In this document: in pieces, positions 1 through 13,000 of the stretch
Layout of the letters: each line of letters starts with the position of its first letter
How positions within the stretch are numbered: the stretch's first letter is position 1
DNA from: Sabellastarte sp. h YS-2021
Taxonomy: Eukaryota; Annelida; Polychaeta; Sabellida; Sabellidae
Assembly (NCBI GenBank): GCA_964017235.1
Contig: OZ024927.1
Span: 54,937,293 to 55,001,292, forward strand
DNA: 64,000 nucleotides
Direction: 5' to 3'
The notes under the pieces: model-generated
What the model was told of the DNA's origin: nothing
The model's input: the letters and a program-made list of their open reading frames with translations, nothing else
Database searches by the model: none
Translations under genes and position numbers: made by a program

Positions 1-1107
1 TGGAAATGGAATATGTAATACATATTGGTACCATACATATGAATACCAATTAGTGAGTTCAGTTAATTATTATTCTTTAATCGTATGACTTTAAGTTAAA
101 ACTTAAAGCGAGGGGTCCCAAGTCCACTGACCTCTAGTGATGTACGGGCACTGGACTTCAGACAAAGAATTCACACTTGTTTGAATGCAGTCTATTAAGA
201 CTTAATGGGAGTCTAAATTAAATAGGTGGGGCCAAATTACTGTACATAGAAAGGCACCAAATGTTCACCTAGATGAACTGATATGGTTTAAAATCATAGC
301 TGTAATGCATGAATGTTCTCTATATCTAAACAACATCTCATTCTACACAGCTGTGACAAAAACAATCTGTGGTGTTTGAATAAAGTTAAGTACCGTGGTG
401 AATAATCTTGCAAATGTTTGTGTGAAAATTCATGAATTTTGCTGTTCTGTTGTAGCCAACATTCCAATCGTAGCTGATACCATTTATTTATAAAATACGT
501 CAGTCTTATACTAATATAATGAGGATTTTAAAACTCTGATCCCTCAGAGATGGTACCATAAGTATTTCAACCACTAACATACAGAACTCCAAATCCCTTA
601 AACTGTGCCATTGGGGTTTTAACCACTAACATACAGATACTCTGATCCCTTGAACTTGGCCATAAATGTTTTAACCCCTGACACAGAGAGAAACCCCAAT
701 CCGTAAAACTGGGACAATAGTGTTTTAACCAATGACATGAAGAAACTCCAGTCCCAAAAAATGTCCACTGACACACAGAAACTCCTATCCCTAAAACTAT
801 GTTATTAGTGTTTAAACCACTGACATACGGAAACTCCAATCCCTAAAACTGTAACATTAGTATTTCATCCAGTTACATATGGAAAGCAAATTAAAGTATA
901 TACCTTCCCACTATCACTTACCAATTTTACTCTATAATACTGTAGAAAACAATAGGAAATTTGGGAAACAGGAGTTTTTTGTTTTATTATTTTTTGAGTG
1001 AGGTAAAATTTAACCTGATTCTTTCTGAACTTTTACAGTATTATTTAAAATTTTTCAAAGTAAGCTATTCACCAATGCATATTAAAATAATGACTGCTGG
1101 TAATTAC
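1..1107 (-). other. Protocadherin intron 2 (partial)
   Basis: This stretch lies downstream of the GT donor that ends cadherin coding exon 2, so it reads as the start of intron 2; the next exon is outside the window. Apart from the minisatellite at about 528-882, I see no coding exon or mobile element in it. Confidence 0.6.
528..882. repeat. Minisatellite, unit about 52 bp, about 6-7 degenerate copies
   Basis: A phrase of the form 'aaccactaacatacag' followed by 'aaactccaatccctaaaactg' variants recurs near 569, 621, 671, 726, 764, 814 and 867. Most spacings are close to 52 bp and one unit is shortened. The copies are diverged. A 90-codon open frame on the minus strand is a by-product of the repeat. 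Confidence 0.8.
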
Positions 1108-1398
1108 TTTGAACGAGTACTGGGCTTTCTTTTCTCTGTCCAGTTCAGACCTCACATACAGCCTCAGATGTCCACCTGACCCTTCTTCTTCAGGAGAAAT
1201 CAGCCCCAGTTCTGTGTCATTTGGCAGCAGTTTGTAGCTATGGACTCCAAACACTGGACTGTCTGGGTCAGTGGCTGGCATAAGGATTCGACTAGAGCCA
1301 ATGTTTGCTGATTCAGAAAAAACAAGCTCCACTGTTGGCTCTTTGAATTCTGGGGGATTATCATTGACATCAAGGATTTCAATCTTTGTTGTCATCAC
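1108..1398 (-). CDS. Cadherin coding exon 2 (end of EC1, most of EC2)
   Basis: The exon is 291 bp, exactly 97 codons, and phase 0 at both ends. The acceptor is 'aattttgtag' read on the minus strand, with AG at 1399-1400. The donor GTAATT starts at 1107. It encodes 'ILDVNDNPPEF', 'ATDPDSPVFG' and 'SELDREKKAQYSFK', which are cadherin linker and LDRE signatures. The reading frame continues past the donor as intron sequence, so the open frame overstates the exon. Confidence 0.85.
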
Positions 1399-3163
1399 CT
1401 ACAAAATTAGATTAGGAAAGATTAGGAAAGAAACATAAGGATCAGTAGATTGCAACTGTTTGGTCTCATAAGCTTTGATATTTGCTTGAGTACACACACA
1501 GGGAAAATATATACCCTTTTTCACAAATGCAAGGGAACGGGTAGGAAATTGGAATCTTTGAATTGTTCTACCTTTCAAAGGGACATTTAGAAAATTCAAT
1601 TACTACAGGCTGTTCTTGAAAATGACTTATTTTGTTTCCATAGTAAACTATATTCATCCTATCTTCAAACATTAGAATGTATTTAAGCAGTGGTTCATAT
1701 AATAACCCATAACTTAAGATAACACTGTTATACAGAGGCTGCATTGTTTCCTTACCTTTTGACAACCTTCGAGGTTTAATATGCTAAAGTAAATACAACC
1801 TAATTACATTTCTTCTTTAGATAAATACTCTAGCTTGTATTTCCTGAAACAATATTACAGTGTCAGCTTATGCACCTCAGATTTTGTTCCTTTGATGACC
1901 AAAAGGCTTAAAAGTATGGCCAAAACAAATTTTGAAGGGCTTGCTCCAACAATATGCAAACCCCTGCAGTTTAATGGTATCTTTACAAAAGTGTATATCC
2001 CTCCTCAATACGGAATGGGCTCTTAACCCAAACATCACAGTCACTCTAGATACACAACTTGAAAAAAGATCGTGGCACTTTTATGAGCTGCATTAAAGTT
2101 AATAAAGTGTCTTCTATAAATGGACAATTTGTATAAAATAACACTTAGGTGTATAGGTTTGTGGTCATTTGAATAAATATATCATTTATCAAATCTAATG
2201 TCTTCCAGGGCCATTTAGTCAATGGAAGAGAACAATGGTGTACAATGAAGCTAATAAGATATTTTATTTTGATCTTCTAAAATGACCCTGTGAAGCCATT
2301 TCAATTATTCACCCCATACGTTTGTAATTGATATTTCTACATTACATCTTTAAAAGCATTTTATATCAAACACAGACTGAAGCAAATAAAATAGCAACTA
2401 TAACATTATACATAACAAAATATTTACACTATTAATATTGGCAGAACCATGCAAATACTCACTACATGTATAATGTAAATGTTTCTTTGTCTATTTACCT
2501 TCCTAGACTTTTAGTAAATTAATTATAATAAGCTACTTGATATGCTTTTAGTATTTAAACTGTCTGTAATCTGCAATGATTTTATTTCTAAAGTAATAAT
2601 GACATTTAGAACAAACTAAAACAAAAACACATTTTTTATCATATACTAAAAGGTTGAGATAAAAAAATCTGTGTGGACTGCACTAGCTTTATAGCTATTA
2701 CAACTGCTTCTAGTAAAAATATTATAAATACACTTACCTGAAAATATTGTAGTGGTTCAGAAATTGCTATGTCAATGTACATATAGCATAACACAAGTCC
2801 AGTGCAGCTATCTTCACGGTCAATAGCCACTGATGTGGTAATCTCACCGGTATCTGGATCTATCTGGAAGAGTTTTGCATCTTCCTCTTGGTTTGGTCCA
2901 GGGGTCATTCGGTATTTGAACGTCATTATAGTGGCTTGATCATAGTCGGCTTTAGTGTAAAGGTAGGCAGATATACTGCCAACAAAGGCATTTGCCTGTT
3001 TTTCAGCCACAGAATATTCCAGAAAGCCAGGATTGTCTTGATTGTCCTGTGATGCAATAATTTGCAAAATTGCTACCAAAATAACCCAAAACAGTTGGCT
3101 GCAAATGGTATATCTTCCTTTACAATAATCCATCTTGCTATAACTGTCTCCAAACCACTTCAT
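1108..3163 (-). CDS. Protocadherin-type cadherin, first two coding exons (gene continues off the left edge)
   Basis: Cadherins are cell-surface adhesion proteins built of Ca2+-binding extracellular (EC) repeats. The two exons join in phase 0 into a continuous N-terminus of 142 + 97 residues. A hydrophobic signal segment lies at about residues 19-39 ('FWVILVAILQIIAS'). EC1 follows, with 'FQIDPDTGEITT' and 'IDREDSC', and closes with 'ILDVNDNPPEF', the Ca2+-binding linker, just after the splice. EC2 then runs through 'ATDPDSP' and 'ELDREKKAQYSFK'. A cysteine after IDRE and a second about seven residues later are typical of protocadherin EC1. Later EC repeats, transmembrane segment and tail are not in the window. 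The ortholog group cannot be assigned from two exons. Seen: domain motifs and splice sites. Inferred: protocadherin subtype. A second in-frame ATG at 3133 would shorten the region before the signal segment by 10 residues. Confidence 0.85.
1399..2737 (-). other. Protocadherin intron 1 (between coding exons)
   Basis: This 1339-bp phase-0 intron has donor GTAAGTG (2737-2731) and the acceptor next to 1398. It is AT-rich. I see no additional exon in it and no clear mobile element. Confidence 0.75.
2738..3163 (-). CDS. Cadherin coding exon 1 (signal peptide and most of EC1)
   Basis: The ATG at 3163 opens 142 codons ending 'LQYFQ' at the consensus donor CAG|GTAAGTG. The start carries a signal-type hydrophobic segment of about 18 residues and is followed by EC1 motifs ('FQIDPDTGEITT', 'IDREDSC'). 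The open frame runs on to 2639 but that part lies beyond the donor and is intronic. Confidence 0.85.
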
Positions 3164-3572
3164 TTCTAAATGACTATATGCCTATTTAATTAACATTTGT
3201 CAACACTATTTACTGTATAAATTAGTTCAAAATCCCTGCTTGATTTATGAATTCAGAGCAATTCTATATTTGTCTATAATGTTATTGAAACTGCTGTATA
3301 ATTGTCACTGCACAATAAGTGCAGGACGCCTTTTGTGTGTATAAATGTCCTATTTAAATATGTCATACAAAGACTGCAATCATTGATTCAATCCGTGCAA
3401 TTTAATACTTTTATATCATCATATTACAGTTCCAATAGTATTTGATTACAGTAGTGATTAGATATCAAGTAAATGTAATCTTTGAAATTACAGATGGTCT
3501 AAAACTTGTCTCAGAATCCAACTTGTCTCAGTGAAGATATTATGAAGACTGCAGAGACTTCTCCCCTCACAC
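3164..3572 (-). other. Probable 5' UTR part of the first cadherin coding exon
   Basis: A good acceptor read on the minus strand ('cctttttcttatattgcag', AG at 3573-3574) lies 409 bp upstream of the ATG. This suggests that the exon begins at 3572 and that a non-coding first exon and the promoter lie further right. It is inferred from the splice signal only. Confidence 0.4.
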
Positions 3573-6500
3573 CTGCAATATAAGAAAAAGGTTGATCAAA
3601 ATACAAGTCGCAAACGCCCAGATACCGTCTTCTCTTGTTTAAAAAAAATAGAAACTTTTCACAAGTGAAAGTCTCCTGCGTATTAAGTGACAGTCAAAAA
3701 GGTGACAACCTCAGCAATTGAAAAAAAAGATCTATGTTACCCAAAACACCTTTCTGGGTTTTTTTGGGCCAACGAAATTGTATATGTTTGCTCACTTGTT
3801 TGTTTATCCTATGATCTTCCTTTTCAAACCTCAACAAAAAAACTGGTAACATTGCATGCTTATTTCAGTGACATAAGACATGCAACAGAAACACCTAGAC
3901 TGTATGAAACAAGTTACAGACACAACACCTTCCTGAAACACTAATACCCACTTGAGAGCCCACTTTTCCTAGTCAACCACTTCAAATGCCTTTCACTAAA
4001 ATAAATATTTCACCATCCATTTGCATTGGAGTTAAGAGGACCTCCCTTTAAACAGCCACACTTGATGTATGCACGGGGTTTTAGGGGCTAATGTGACCCA
4101 ATTTTCCTCTGTATATAACGAGCTATGCCTATGATCTTTAGGCTACTAATTAATGGTCACTTCTTTTAAAGAGATCTATCCCTCCTCCTGGAGGGGTTTT
4201 ATGCAATCCAAAAGATGGCTCACTGCCTGCCTGCCAATGCCTACAATTGCTTGTTTTTGTACCCCATGCTGTGCAGCAGAGCAAGAGTTCATGCCTAATT
4301 CCAAATTCCCACTTTTTCTGGTTTAATCAGACGACAATTGTCATTTTACGTTCACCATAAAGTACACCATTTTAAGACTGACAATTATATTCATCTATAA
4401 AACTTGACTGTAGCCTCAGTCATAATATCTTTGTTATTTTCTTTGGGATTTTTAATCAATGTTTTAACTAAGTCACTAGAAAAGTATGCTATGCGTTAAC
4501 ACTGGAATAACCCAATGCCTTCACAACAGTCACGAGATATTCTATTGCAACAACACCACCCAACTGAACAAAAACTCGGGTTGAAGCAGCTCATTATCTG
4601 TCCTCACGCATCTCTACAATACCTTAACGGTAGTGTAGCCAGTCTCACTGGCTGTATTAACGAGGCGCCTCTACCTCTCAGTGGGTGATGGATGTTCATT
4701 AGTTGTCAGCACCTTTTTATGTGTATTTCTGCCTGTGCAGTCTTTATATTTGTGACGACAAGTGGGAGAGAGAGAGCTGTCATTCAAATGAACAGCCCAC
4801 CCCCATTTCCATAAAAGATAAAAGCCACCACGACATTTTGGTGGTTGCTCCCAAACTGCCCCAACCTTATAATTTCAAGAAAAAAGATTTATCAAAAGTA
4901 TTCAGCTGCATACTGCATATTCAAACTACCATATTAGACATGTATATCATATGTATATAACAAACTTATTTTAAAGAGTCCTATCCACAAATTGTTGGCT
5001 TATAACTGCCTGTGAGCATGGAAATTATTACTGAAACAATGATCTACAGTTTCTCAAGTTTAAGGTTGACAATTTTTTTTCTGTCATTACCATGCTCATA
5101 AAACTCTCACCACTAATGAAATCCAACCCATAATTTGGTCAGTCTAATCATAACCGATCATGGCTTATGCTCGATTAACTATTCGTCTTAATGTACCTTT
5201 CTTTTTTCAGCAGGACTTACTCATTGTACATGATCCAAAAGGTGGGATTTTCCACCCAAAGCACCAAATTGGACATAACAAAAATAAATCTAATCCCACA
5301 TCATACAGGTCACAAGAAAACACCATTAAGGCAGTACCTTTAATTATTTTTGATGAGGGAGATTTTTTATTCAAATCCAGTTATAAGTTTCTGTGATCTG
5401 ACCATAATTTGACCAGTACACTTATGCATAATTTAGCATTCTGCATAATTACTCACAATATGGCCATATATATATATATATATATACAACCTAATGAATT
5501 GATGTGAGACTCATTTAATCATTTTATTTGTCTGGACCCTGATAATTAGCAGCATTGGGCGTTTGACAATATTTAACGACTGGCTTAGAATAAACACACA
5601 GCAAATATGTCAGGGTGGGTTTGTGCTAACAAAGGTTATGTAACACGGAAACAACAAAATCCACCTATCTCACACACCATCCTAAGTGTTTGTCCAAGAG
5701 ATAGTACAATTTAGACAGCAATTTATCAATGAGGTGCCACGTCTATTAGCCTACTTTGTAGATAGTCACTGGGCATTAGACTGTCTAAAGTGTACATATC
5801 TTATCAACGTCACAGAGCTATTCCCTCAAAGCCTAAAGCTGTAATGTGTCATTGTTGTTTGATCAAATTTGGCACACTCTTATTGACATGTGTGGAGGGG
5901 GTCAGTAGTTTATTAGCCTTATTGTTGAATTAAGGTTGGTCAAGCTAAACCTGAAAACATAGGATTTTGGCAGAAACTTGAAAAACTTATGATACAGGGT
6001 AGGTGTTAGTTTAATAACAAAACACTTCAACTTGTTAAAATACATAGAAAATAGTTCACACGAATCCATCTGCATGAAAATTTTCATGTTTTAATATTTT
6101 TTACCTTATTTTAAAAACTTTTTACTTCATAAGACTTCAACAGTTCACACTTCAAGTGTTGTTTGTTTATAGGAGCATAAATATTTATTTTCGTGTAAAT
6201 TTGCCAAGTGTGTATTAAACCTGTCTTACTTTGAGATATTGTTGCACAACTGGCTACAACAATGATACCCTTCTTTTCCAAATAATTTAGTAAGTTACTA
6301 GCTTTGCATCTTTTCTATTTTAATATAATTTCACTTTCCTTCATTGAGTTAAACACATCTAACATCATATCGGTAAGCTATATCCATTGCATATTATCTT
6401 TAGATAGTTCCATAAACAAAGATAGTGACACATTCTTTTGGCCATCATTAAATGTGCACTTTTGACATGCTAACCTTTCACCAATATCATCCCCTTTATA

Positions 6501-7060
6501 TTTAGCCTCACAAAAGGAAATGTCCACAGATAAATACACATACTGAAACCTGACATAAAGCAATAGGGAAACAGACTAACATTCCCCTTATGTTTTCTTG
6601 CAAGTTTTAAAATGTTCCTTAATTAGTAGTTACTTTTTTCTATCTAGACCTCTGTCCTTTCATTTCTTTATCTTGTACTCTATAGTTTAATAAATTTCCA
6701 ACATGTGGTGGAAAATACTGGGGTAATTTTTGAAAAAGACTTGATGAAAGTTTAAATTATAGGATGGCTTCATACATGACTCTAAATGATGACTCATGTA
6801 ATTGTGGCATGAGGCTTGAATTTCACCCAAAGGTGTTTGATGTACAGGGTTCTGCTATCACCAAATGAGCCTTATTCTGTGTTTGTGTTTTAAGAGGTGC
6901 CATTCTAATTTTCTTTTTTTTTCAGTATTTTTAGGTCAAGGGTGGCCTGGTATGGAAGCCATTAATTTATCACATGAAGAAAAGTCCCTTCATGTTGGCA
7001 TTTTATTTTAGTTTTAATTAAATTTGGAATACTTCACAGTATCCATGGAGCTAGTGTTTT
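3573..7060. other. No gene recognised
   Basis: AT-rich sequence upstream of, or in the 5' intron of, the cadherin gene. The only clear structure is the TA microsatellite at 5466-5487. Small open frames here lack composition or motifs that look coding. Confidence 0.5.
5466..5487. repeat. (TA)n microsatellite
   Basis: An uninterrupted AT dinucleotide run of about 21 bases. Confidence 0.9.
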
Positions 7061-7074
7061 CTATAGACTGTTGG

Positions 7075-7300
7075 GCTGATTTATTGATTTGAGTGCAGTG
7101 TTTACAACACACTATATAGGTGGTATCACGATACATAGTAGAAAGGGTGGAGGAAAGCAATGCAAGCCAGTTAGTAAAGATTCTGTACTGAAAACTATTA
7201 CACACTGATAAGCGACTTACCAACTTTACCACTTCAGGTCTAGCTGGGAATCAAACCCAGGTCGTAAAAGGTAGGAGGTGGGTGTGTTAACCAATACTTC
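7075..7300 (-). mobile_element. Old tRNA-derived SINE copy
   Basis: Read on the minus strand, it has a B-box-like 'GGTTTGATTCC' (7258-7248) after 'CACCCACCTCCTACC', then 'AAAGTTGGTAAG' and a diverged body. This is the same layout as the better copies at 23984, 24720 and 59427. The head is eroded and no target duplication is visible. Confidence 0.5.
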
Positions 7301-9077
7301 CCCATATATAGGTGAAGTATGCTTATATTCTGAAGGACTGTCAACTTTCTGTGGGTTTTAGAAAGACTAGATCAAGGTCCTTGTGGCCTGTCTTTAATCT
7401 TCTGATTGTTCTATCTAGTGTTGATGCATGTTGATAACTTGCTGTAAATTACCAGTGTATATAATCCAGGGGTTTGGTGTGAATTTCTTTATGCAGGATA
7501 CTGTTGAAGAAATAACAGCAACCCTTTTTAAGAAACGGGTTTAGCAGATAAACATACTTTTAAATTTAACCTGGCACTTATATAAACGTTTTGCACGTAG
7601 AGTTTAAAACTGTTAAGAGTTTTTTTTATTGTTTTATACGCCCAAAAATGTGAACATTTCCTAGATTTTTGCACATTTACATTCAAATTCAAACATGATG
7701 ACAAGGTGATAAGATTTATATTGGTTACAATGAGCAGGTTTTAACCACAGATAAATAACTGGATATAAAAATACCTCATGCTTTGTCCAAATTTTATCAA
7801 CAACTACAAAATTACATGTTTCGTCGCCTCCTTTATTAACTACTTGAAACACAGTCTGGAATTTTATACAAAAAAACTTGAAGCTAGTGCATCTGCATAA
7901 TTTAAACTACAACAAACCTTTTTGTTATGTCCCATCCCTGTTTACTTTTTTCTGGTAATCGTGTATTTACACAGGTTTTCCATACACTTCATACTTCAAC
8001 AGTTGATTATTCATCCAGTGTTTTGCCATCTTTCAAATCCTTTCCCACCAGCCGTCACCACTAACTTAGGATTGTAAAATAAGCTTATTTACCACAATAT
8101 GCAAATACCCTGGTCAGTTTTTAATCCTTAAAGAACACCTTACTAACATTGATAAATATCACTAAGAAATTCATCCTTGGTAACATTTGTACTTGTAACT
8201 GAATAAGTTTAAGAAGCTTTTACATGCACTTCTCAATCCTATGTGTTTGGTTGTAGAGTAAATCAGACGTATATTGATGGCTGTGAAGTAATAAGCATCA
8301 AAAACGACCGTCTTGAGAACCACTTTTGTATTCCTGTAAAGATGGTCCCCATTTTCTCTCCGGAAATCTTAAGTTTTAGTGTGCACCATTCACTACCTCT
8401 TCTGCACTACAAAGTTATTATTATACTAAATATCTGTAATTAATAGTATCGTTTATTGTGGCAGAGAATTACATTTCAGGCATATAGATAACTTACCCTT
8501 TTTACTTACTATAAAATATCATAAAATATTTATCCAAAGTCATCCTTAAAGTAACTTCATTGGTCTAGGTTTCTGACCTGTATTCTACAAGAAGATAAGT
8601 AGCTGTGTTGAAAGAACCCTCTTTCATTCTGTTAAATCTCTTTCACACTTCATTAATTGCCCAGAAAAAAATATGCGGCAATAAAAGAACATCTATACCT
8701 TACAGAAAAACCTATGATAACACCACTCCAGGAATCCTTGAGGTACTTCACTTTTGTACGCAAAAGAGATTGAGTTTATATCTAATCTTGAAAATGCCTC
8801 AAAGCTATCCACTATTTCCGCTGAGGCTGTTCAGTTTATAATCCCAATGTACTGAGATTTTAATCATGCTTTTTAAATGTTATACACTGATACTTGATAT
8901 GTGCCCATTTGTGCACTAAATCACATTAAACATAGCATTACCGTTGTATAATTTCTGCAAACTCACCATCACTCACTGTGTTAGATAATTGTTAGTTTTC
9001 GGGTTGTAAACCATCAAATGCTTTAGTAAATTCTAAAAAGACGAGCAACTCACAATTGGCGAAGTTTTCAATCAAAA
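7301..9077. other. No gene recognised
   Basis: AT-rich sequence with scattered short open frames only. Confidence 0.5.
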
Positions 9078-9080
9078 TAC

Positions 9081-9134
9081 TGGTTTTTTTTTTTTGGTTT
9101 TTTTTGGTTTTTTTTTTTTGGGGGGGGGGGGGGG
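9081..9134. repeat. Poly-T/G tract ending in a 15-base G run
   Basis: T runs interrupted by GG pairs are followed by an uninterrupted G run at about 9120-9134. Copy length may be unreliable in the assembly. Confidence 0.85.
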
Positions 9135-9990
9135 TCCCTGTCTACCAGCCTTCCCCACCCTCTTGAAATTATTATGAATATTGAAGGAACTTACAAAAAA
9201 AATACCATTTGAGATTGCCAATTGAATCCCAATCATTTCATAAACAGATTTGCTTGAATTATGCTCCTTTTCAAAGGGTACAAAATGGTTGGATTTTGAT
9301 TTACTAAAGAACGCATTTTTTGCCTACTATCTCTTTCCTCCATTTCAAATGCATCTTATTTTCTTATCAAACAAAACCCTTTGAGTAAAATGTTATTAAG
9401 CATGGGCAAGATTTCTTCTTTCAATAAATAAATAGGCCTGTAAATATTGCCCCAGGCGCCTTATTTGTGGCAGACAGATTGTATTTTAAAATATAACAAA
9501 AGCACCAACATATTTTAAATTGGTCAATGTTTTTCTGAGGTTCATTAAAAAGCTATTCATTTTTTTCTTTACTTATTAAATACCCCTTGTTATTTTCACA
9601 CTTTTGATGCCTTTAATGGCAGCTCAAAATGATTGTTGACAAGATATAAGTTTAAGCTTGACAATCTTGTATGGATAACCTTTTGGGTCACTTTATGTTA
9701 TGCCAGGTTTGCCTCCTGCTTTTGACAAGAAATCCCTATGATTCCATACCACTTAGACCATGTTTTGTTATGTCCATTCCATTGTCCTTACAAACAGGTG
9801 GATTTTCTGACAGTTTCACAGAAGAGTTTCCACTCCAGAAACTGTCCAGGCGCAAATTATTAAAAGTAAGTATGTATACAAGGCAAACATGGATGAAAGC
9901 CAAAGACGTTTTATGTTGTTTTTATTCCTTCTTTAAATCCCCCCTTCACTTCTCTGATTTCCTTATTCTTCTGGGTATTGTCCAGTACAA

Positions 9991-10026
9991 ACCCACCCCC
10001 ACCCCCCCCCCACCCCCCCACCCCCC
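9991..10026. repeat. C-rich tract, possible G-quadruplex on the minus strand
   Basis: CCCCC runs are separated by single A bases, including a run of about ten C. An open frame through it (9671-10069) reads a proline string from this low-complexity DNA and is not supported as a gene. Confidence 0.8.
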
Positions 10027-10069
10027 AATTTACTGGTTATACGAAGATGTCTATTTATGGCCTAAATAA

Positions 10070-13000
10070 ACTGATATCATGAAGTGTAATAATTTTCTGT
10101 TGAAAGTATCAGATCAATGATAGTCTTAATCCAAGGATTATCCCCATTCTTGTTATGATTACCCATTGTAACGTGAAGTAGATGGAAAGTAAACAGGAGC
10201 ACTCTTGTGTCAGCTACATTTACCGCGCTTTTGTGTACACCAGACGACATTTGACAAAGTCCGCAGTTTCGTACTTTTTGCTAATTTGATTTCTAAATTA
10301 AATCTTTATGGTAGAAACTAATAATCTAATAAAATCTTTTAAAGATGTACTGTTTTTATTAACATTTTCTTCCGAGGAAAAATGACCTGTGTCTTAATAG
10401 TTGTGAAAACTTATTGATTGTAAAAAGACCCACATCTATGAAGAATGAATTTAAGTTGAGGCTTTATTTAATATAAACCATAATATCAAACATAGGCATA
10501 AAAACTCAGATCATTTTCCCAGAGGGTGCTTCAAAGTGCTTCAGCTATTACTACAGGAAAAACACAACCTGTGCAGAACAATGACTGCCTTTGTGACGAC
10601 AATTCATGGATTCAACAGGAGCTGAAACAAGACTAAGAGAAAGGACAGCAACCAATTACTAGTTCCAGTGACTGAATAGATCAAAAAGTAACCAGACCAC
10701 TTACAACTCCTTTCAGCAATATCCTGTGGGTAATCTGCATTTTAATAATAAAAATAATATTGCCATGTGCTTCACATATTGTTTAAAGCCACTTAGACAA
10801 AGAAAGAACCAAAAATAACAAGCCATTCTTGTACATTAGTTTCACAACTGTCTACACTTCATCATTTTTCTGTATACCTTCCTTTAGCAAACTTGTAAAT
10901 TGAATGCTTTAAAATTAGATAAATATTCCTTCTTCTTTTAATATTTTCAAATACCTTTAGTCCACACATATATATAGAACACAGTTATTTTGCATTCCAA
11001 ATATACCCATTCTTTTGTCATAAGTAAATTTGCATATATCTTCTCAATAAAACAAGAATTATTCTGTCAGCATGTATACTCTTAACCGAAAATTCAAAAT
11101 ATAAATACAGCTGTAGACATTTTGTTAACTTAACTTTAATATTTTTTATGTCTGAATTCACACAGCTTCATTTTTCTCAATAACACCAAACGCCTGCTGA
11201 CATGTCATGTAAAAATGCAGACGACTATTACATCTGAATTGCTATTACTAAGTCCAGAAATTCCACATTACAATATACTCACCACAGGCTATATATTACT
11301 GTGTCCTGTACTTGATTTAAATTCCATATAACTCTAAACACTCCCTGTGACAAACATTTATATATACACACTCCAGCAGTCCAGAGAGTGACATTCATCT
11401 ACTCATTCAATACTTTCCCCACCATCTCAAAGTGTGACAAACCCAATTAACTTACAAACAATTGTCTGCTTTAATTATTGTATCAACCTATTTTCTCCCA
11501 GTTTGTCTAGAGTAATCAAACCCCAACACCACTTTTCTCTTTCGTCATTCTAAATTAGCTGTACTTTCATTATACCCTTTGCCCCACCCTATTTTTGTCT
11601 GCATCACTCATTGTACAGACAATCCCAAACAATGGACAGATCACAATAGACACCTGCGTCCATGTATAGACATTTGTAGCTTGTTTGTTTTTAGTTTGTT
11701 TTACTCACCTAATTATGTCACACATAGACAAACACCATTTTTCTAGCACTTTTTCCTCTCCTGAGTTAACCCTGCCTTCAACCATCGGTATTTTTGTATA
11801 TATCACCTGTCCGCTATTGTCTCATCAGCAGACAAAACAATGACCTTCAATGACCTCTCTATTGTAGGTCACACTCAGACAAACTTTCAGTAATTTCTCC
11901 ATGTACAATGGCCAGCTTGTATGTGTCTGTTTCTGATATAATTAATCCAATTACCGTTATGTGGTAAGGAATCCCCAGAGGATTTCTCTTCACTTATATG
12001 GTAATTATAAAATCAGAGTTTATGAATCAAACTGCAAAGAAATGTCACTTTTTACACAATTAAATTCAATAAACTTAATCAGTGTCATTTCTGTTTTCTC
12101 AGTTATGTATTTGTTTAAACTGAGAAAGACTATGTATATTCACCGTTTGGTAGGCAATCCTAACTTGGCATGCCTAATAAATACGTGCTCTGATTCTTCA
12201 AAGAAACTTTAATACCTGATCTTCAATCCACCTTTTAAAGTATAATGCATGTCACTTTTAAATAACAGATCTGTTGCAAAACATACCCTCTAACAATGTT
12301 TAGTTTAACTTTACCTTGTTCACAGAATGTCCATCCATCACTTTTGATGTTTTAACAAAAGGACGTACAAACTAAAATAGAGAGTATCTATATCACGTGT
12401 TGACAGAGCGCCAGCTGACGTACGTATCAGTAATCCAGTCACATGATTTGCCGGGAGCTAGGGTTGTATGTGTGCCAGCAAGGACCTCACTGTTTTAGCA
12501 TACGCTGGATTAAACAAAATGGCAATATATGCATGGTGATTTTCAAGGCGGGAAGAAATGTCACAACCTTAAACCAGGAATTTAGTTTTAGTTAAGCTCT
12601 GATCTAAAATCAATGCATTTCAACAATAACTTGTAGTTTTCTTACAAGGTTACTTATTATAAGATTAGTTAAATGATTAAGTAACCACATGTAGGTATTA
12701 TTTTGATGTTCAAAATTCAGCAAAAAACCCAAGACTTGTTTAGGTTAGACTTAAACTAAAAGAGATAGTCTTGAAGGTACCTGATCTACACAGTAATTCA
12801 CATCACGTATGTCTCAGCATCCCTGCTGTATATCATAAAGGACTCTTGCCCTGGGGATTTTAAGGGAATTACATAACACAGTGGGCAGGTAAATATCCCC
12901 ACTGTATTATTAATAGGACCTATTTCCTTCAAATTATATTTTACAACATCTTGCTATTTTTCCTCAGAATACAAACTATTTAATATATGCAAAATGAAAC

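Noticed and set aside
567-839. 90-codon open frame, minus strand
   Set aside because: It reads the 52-bp minisatellite; the apparent peptide repeats follow the DNA repeats.
7248-7258. B-box match that could mark a tRNA gene
   Set aside because: The acceptor and anticodon stems cannot be formed and the SINE body follows; likewise at 16700, 24775, 28560, 57030 and 59480.
9671-10069. 132-codon open frame with a proline run
   Set aside because: The proline run comes from a C-rich low-complexity tract; there is no domain, and splice signals and neighbours do not support a gene.
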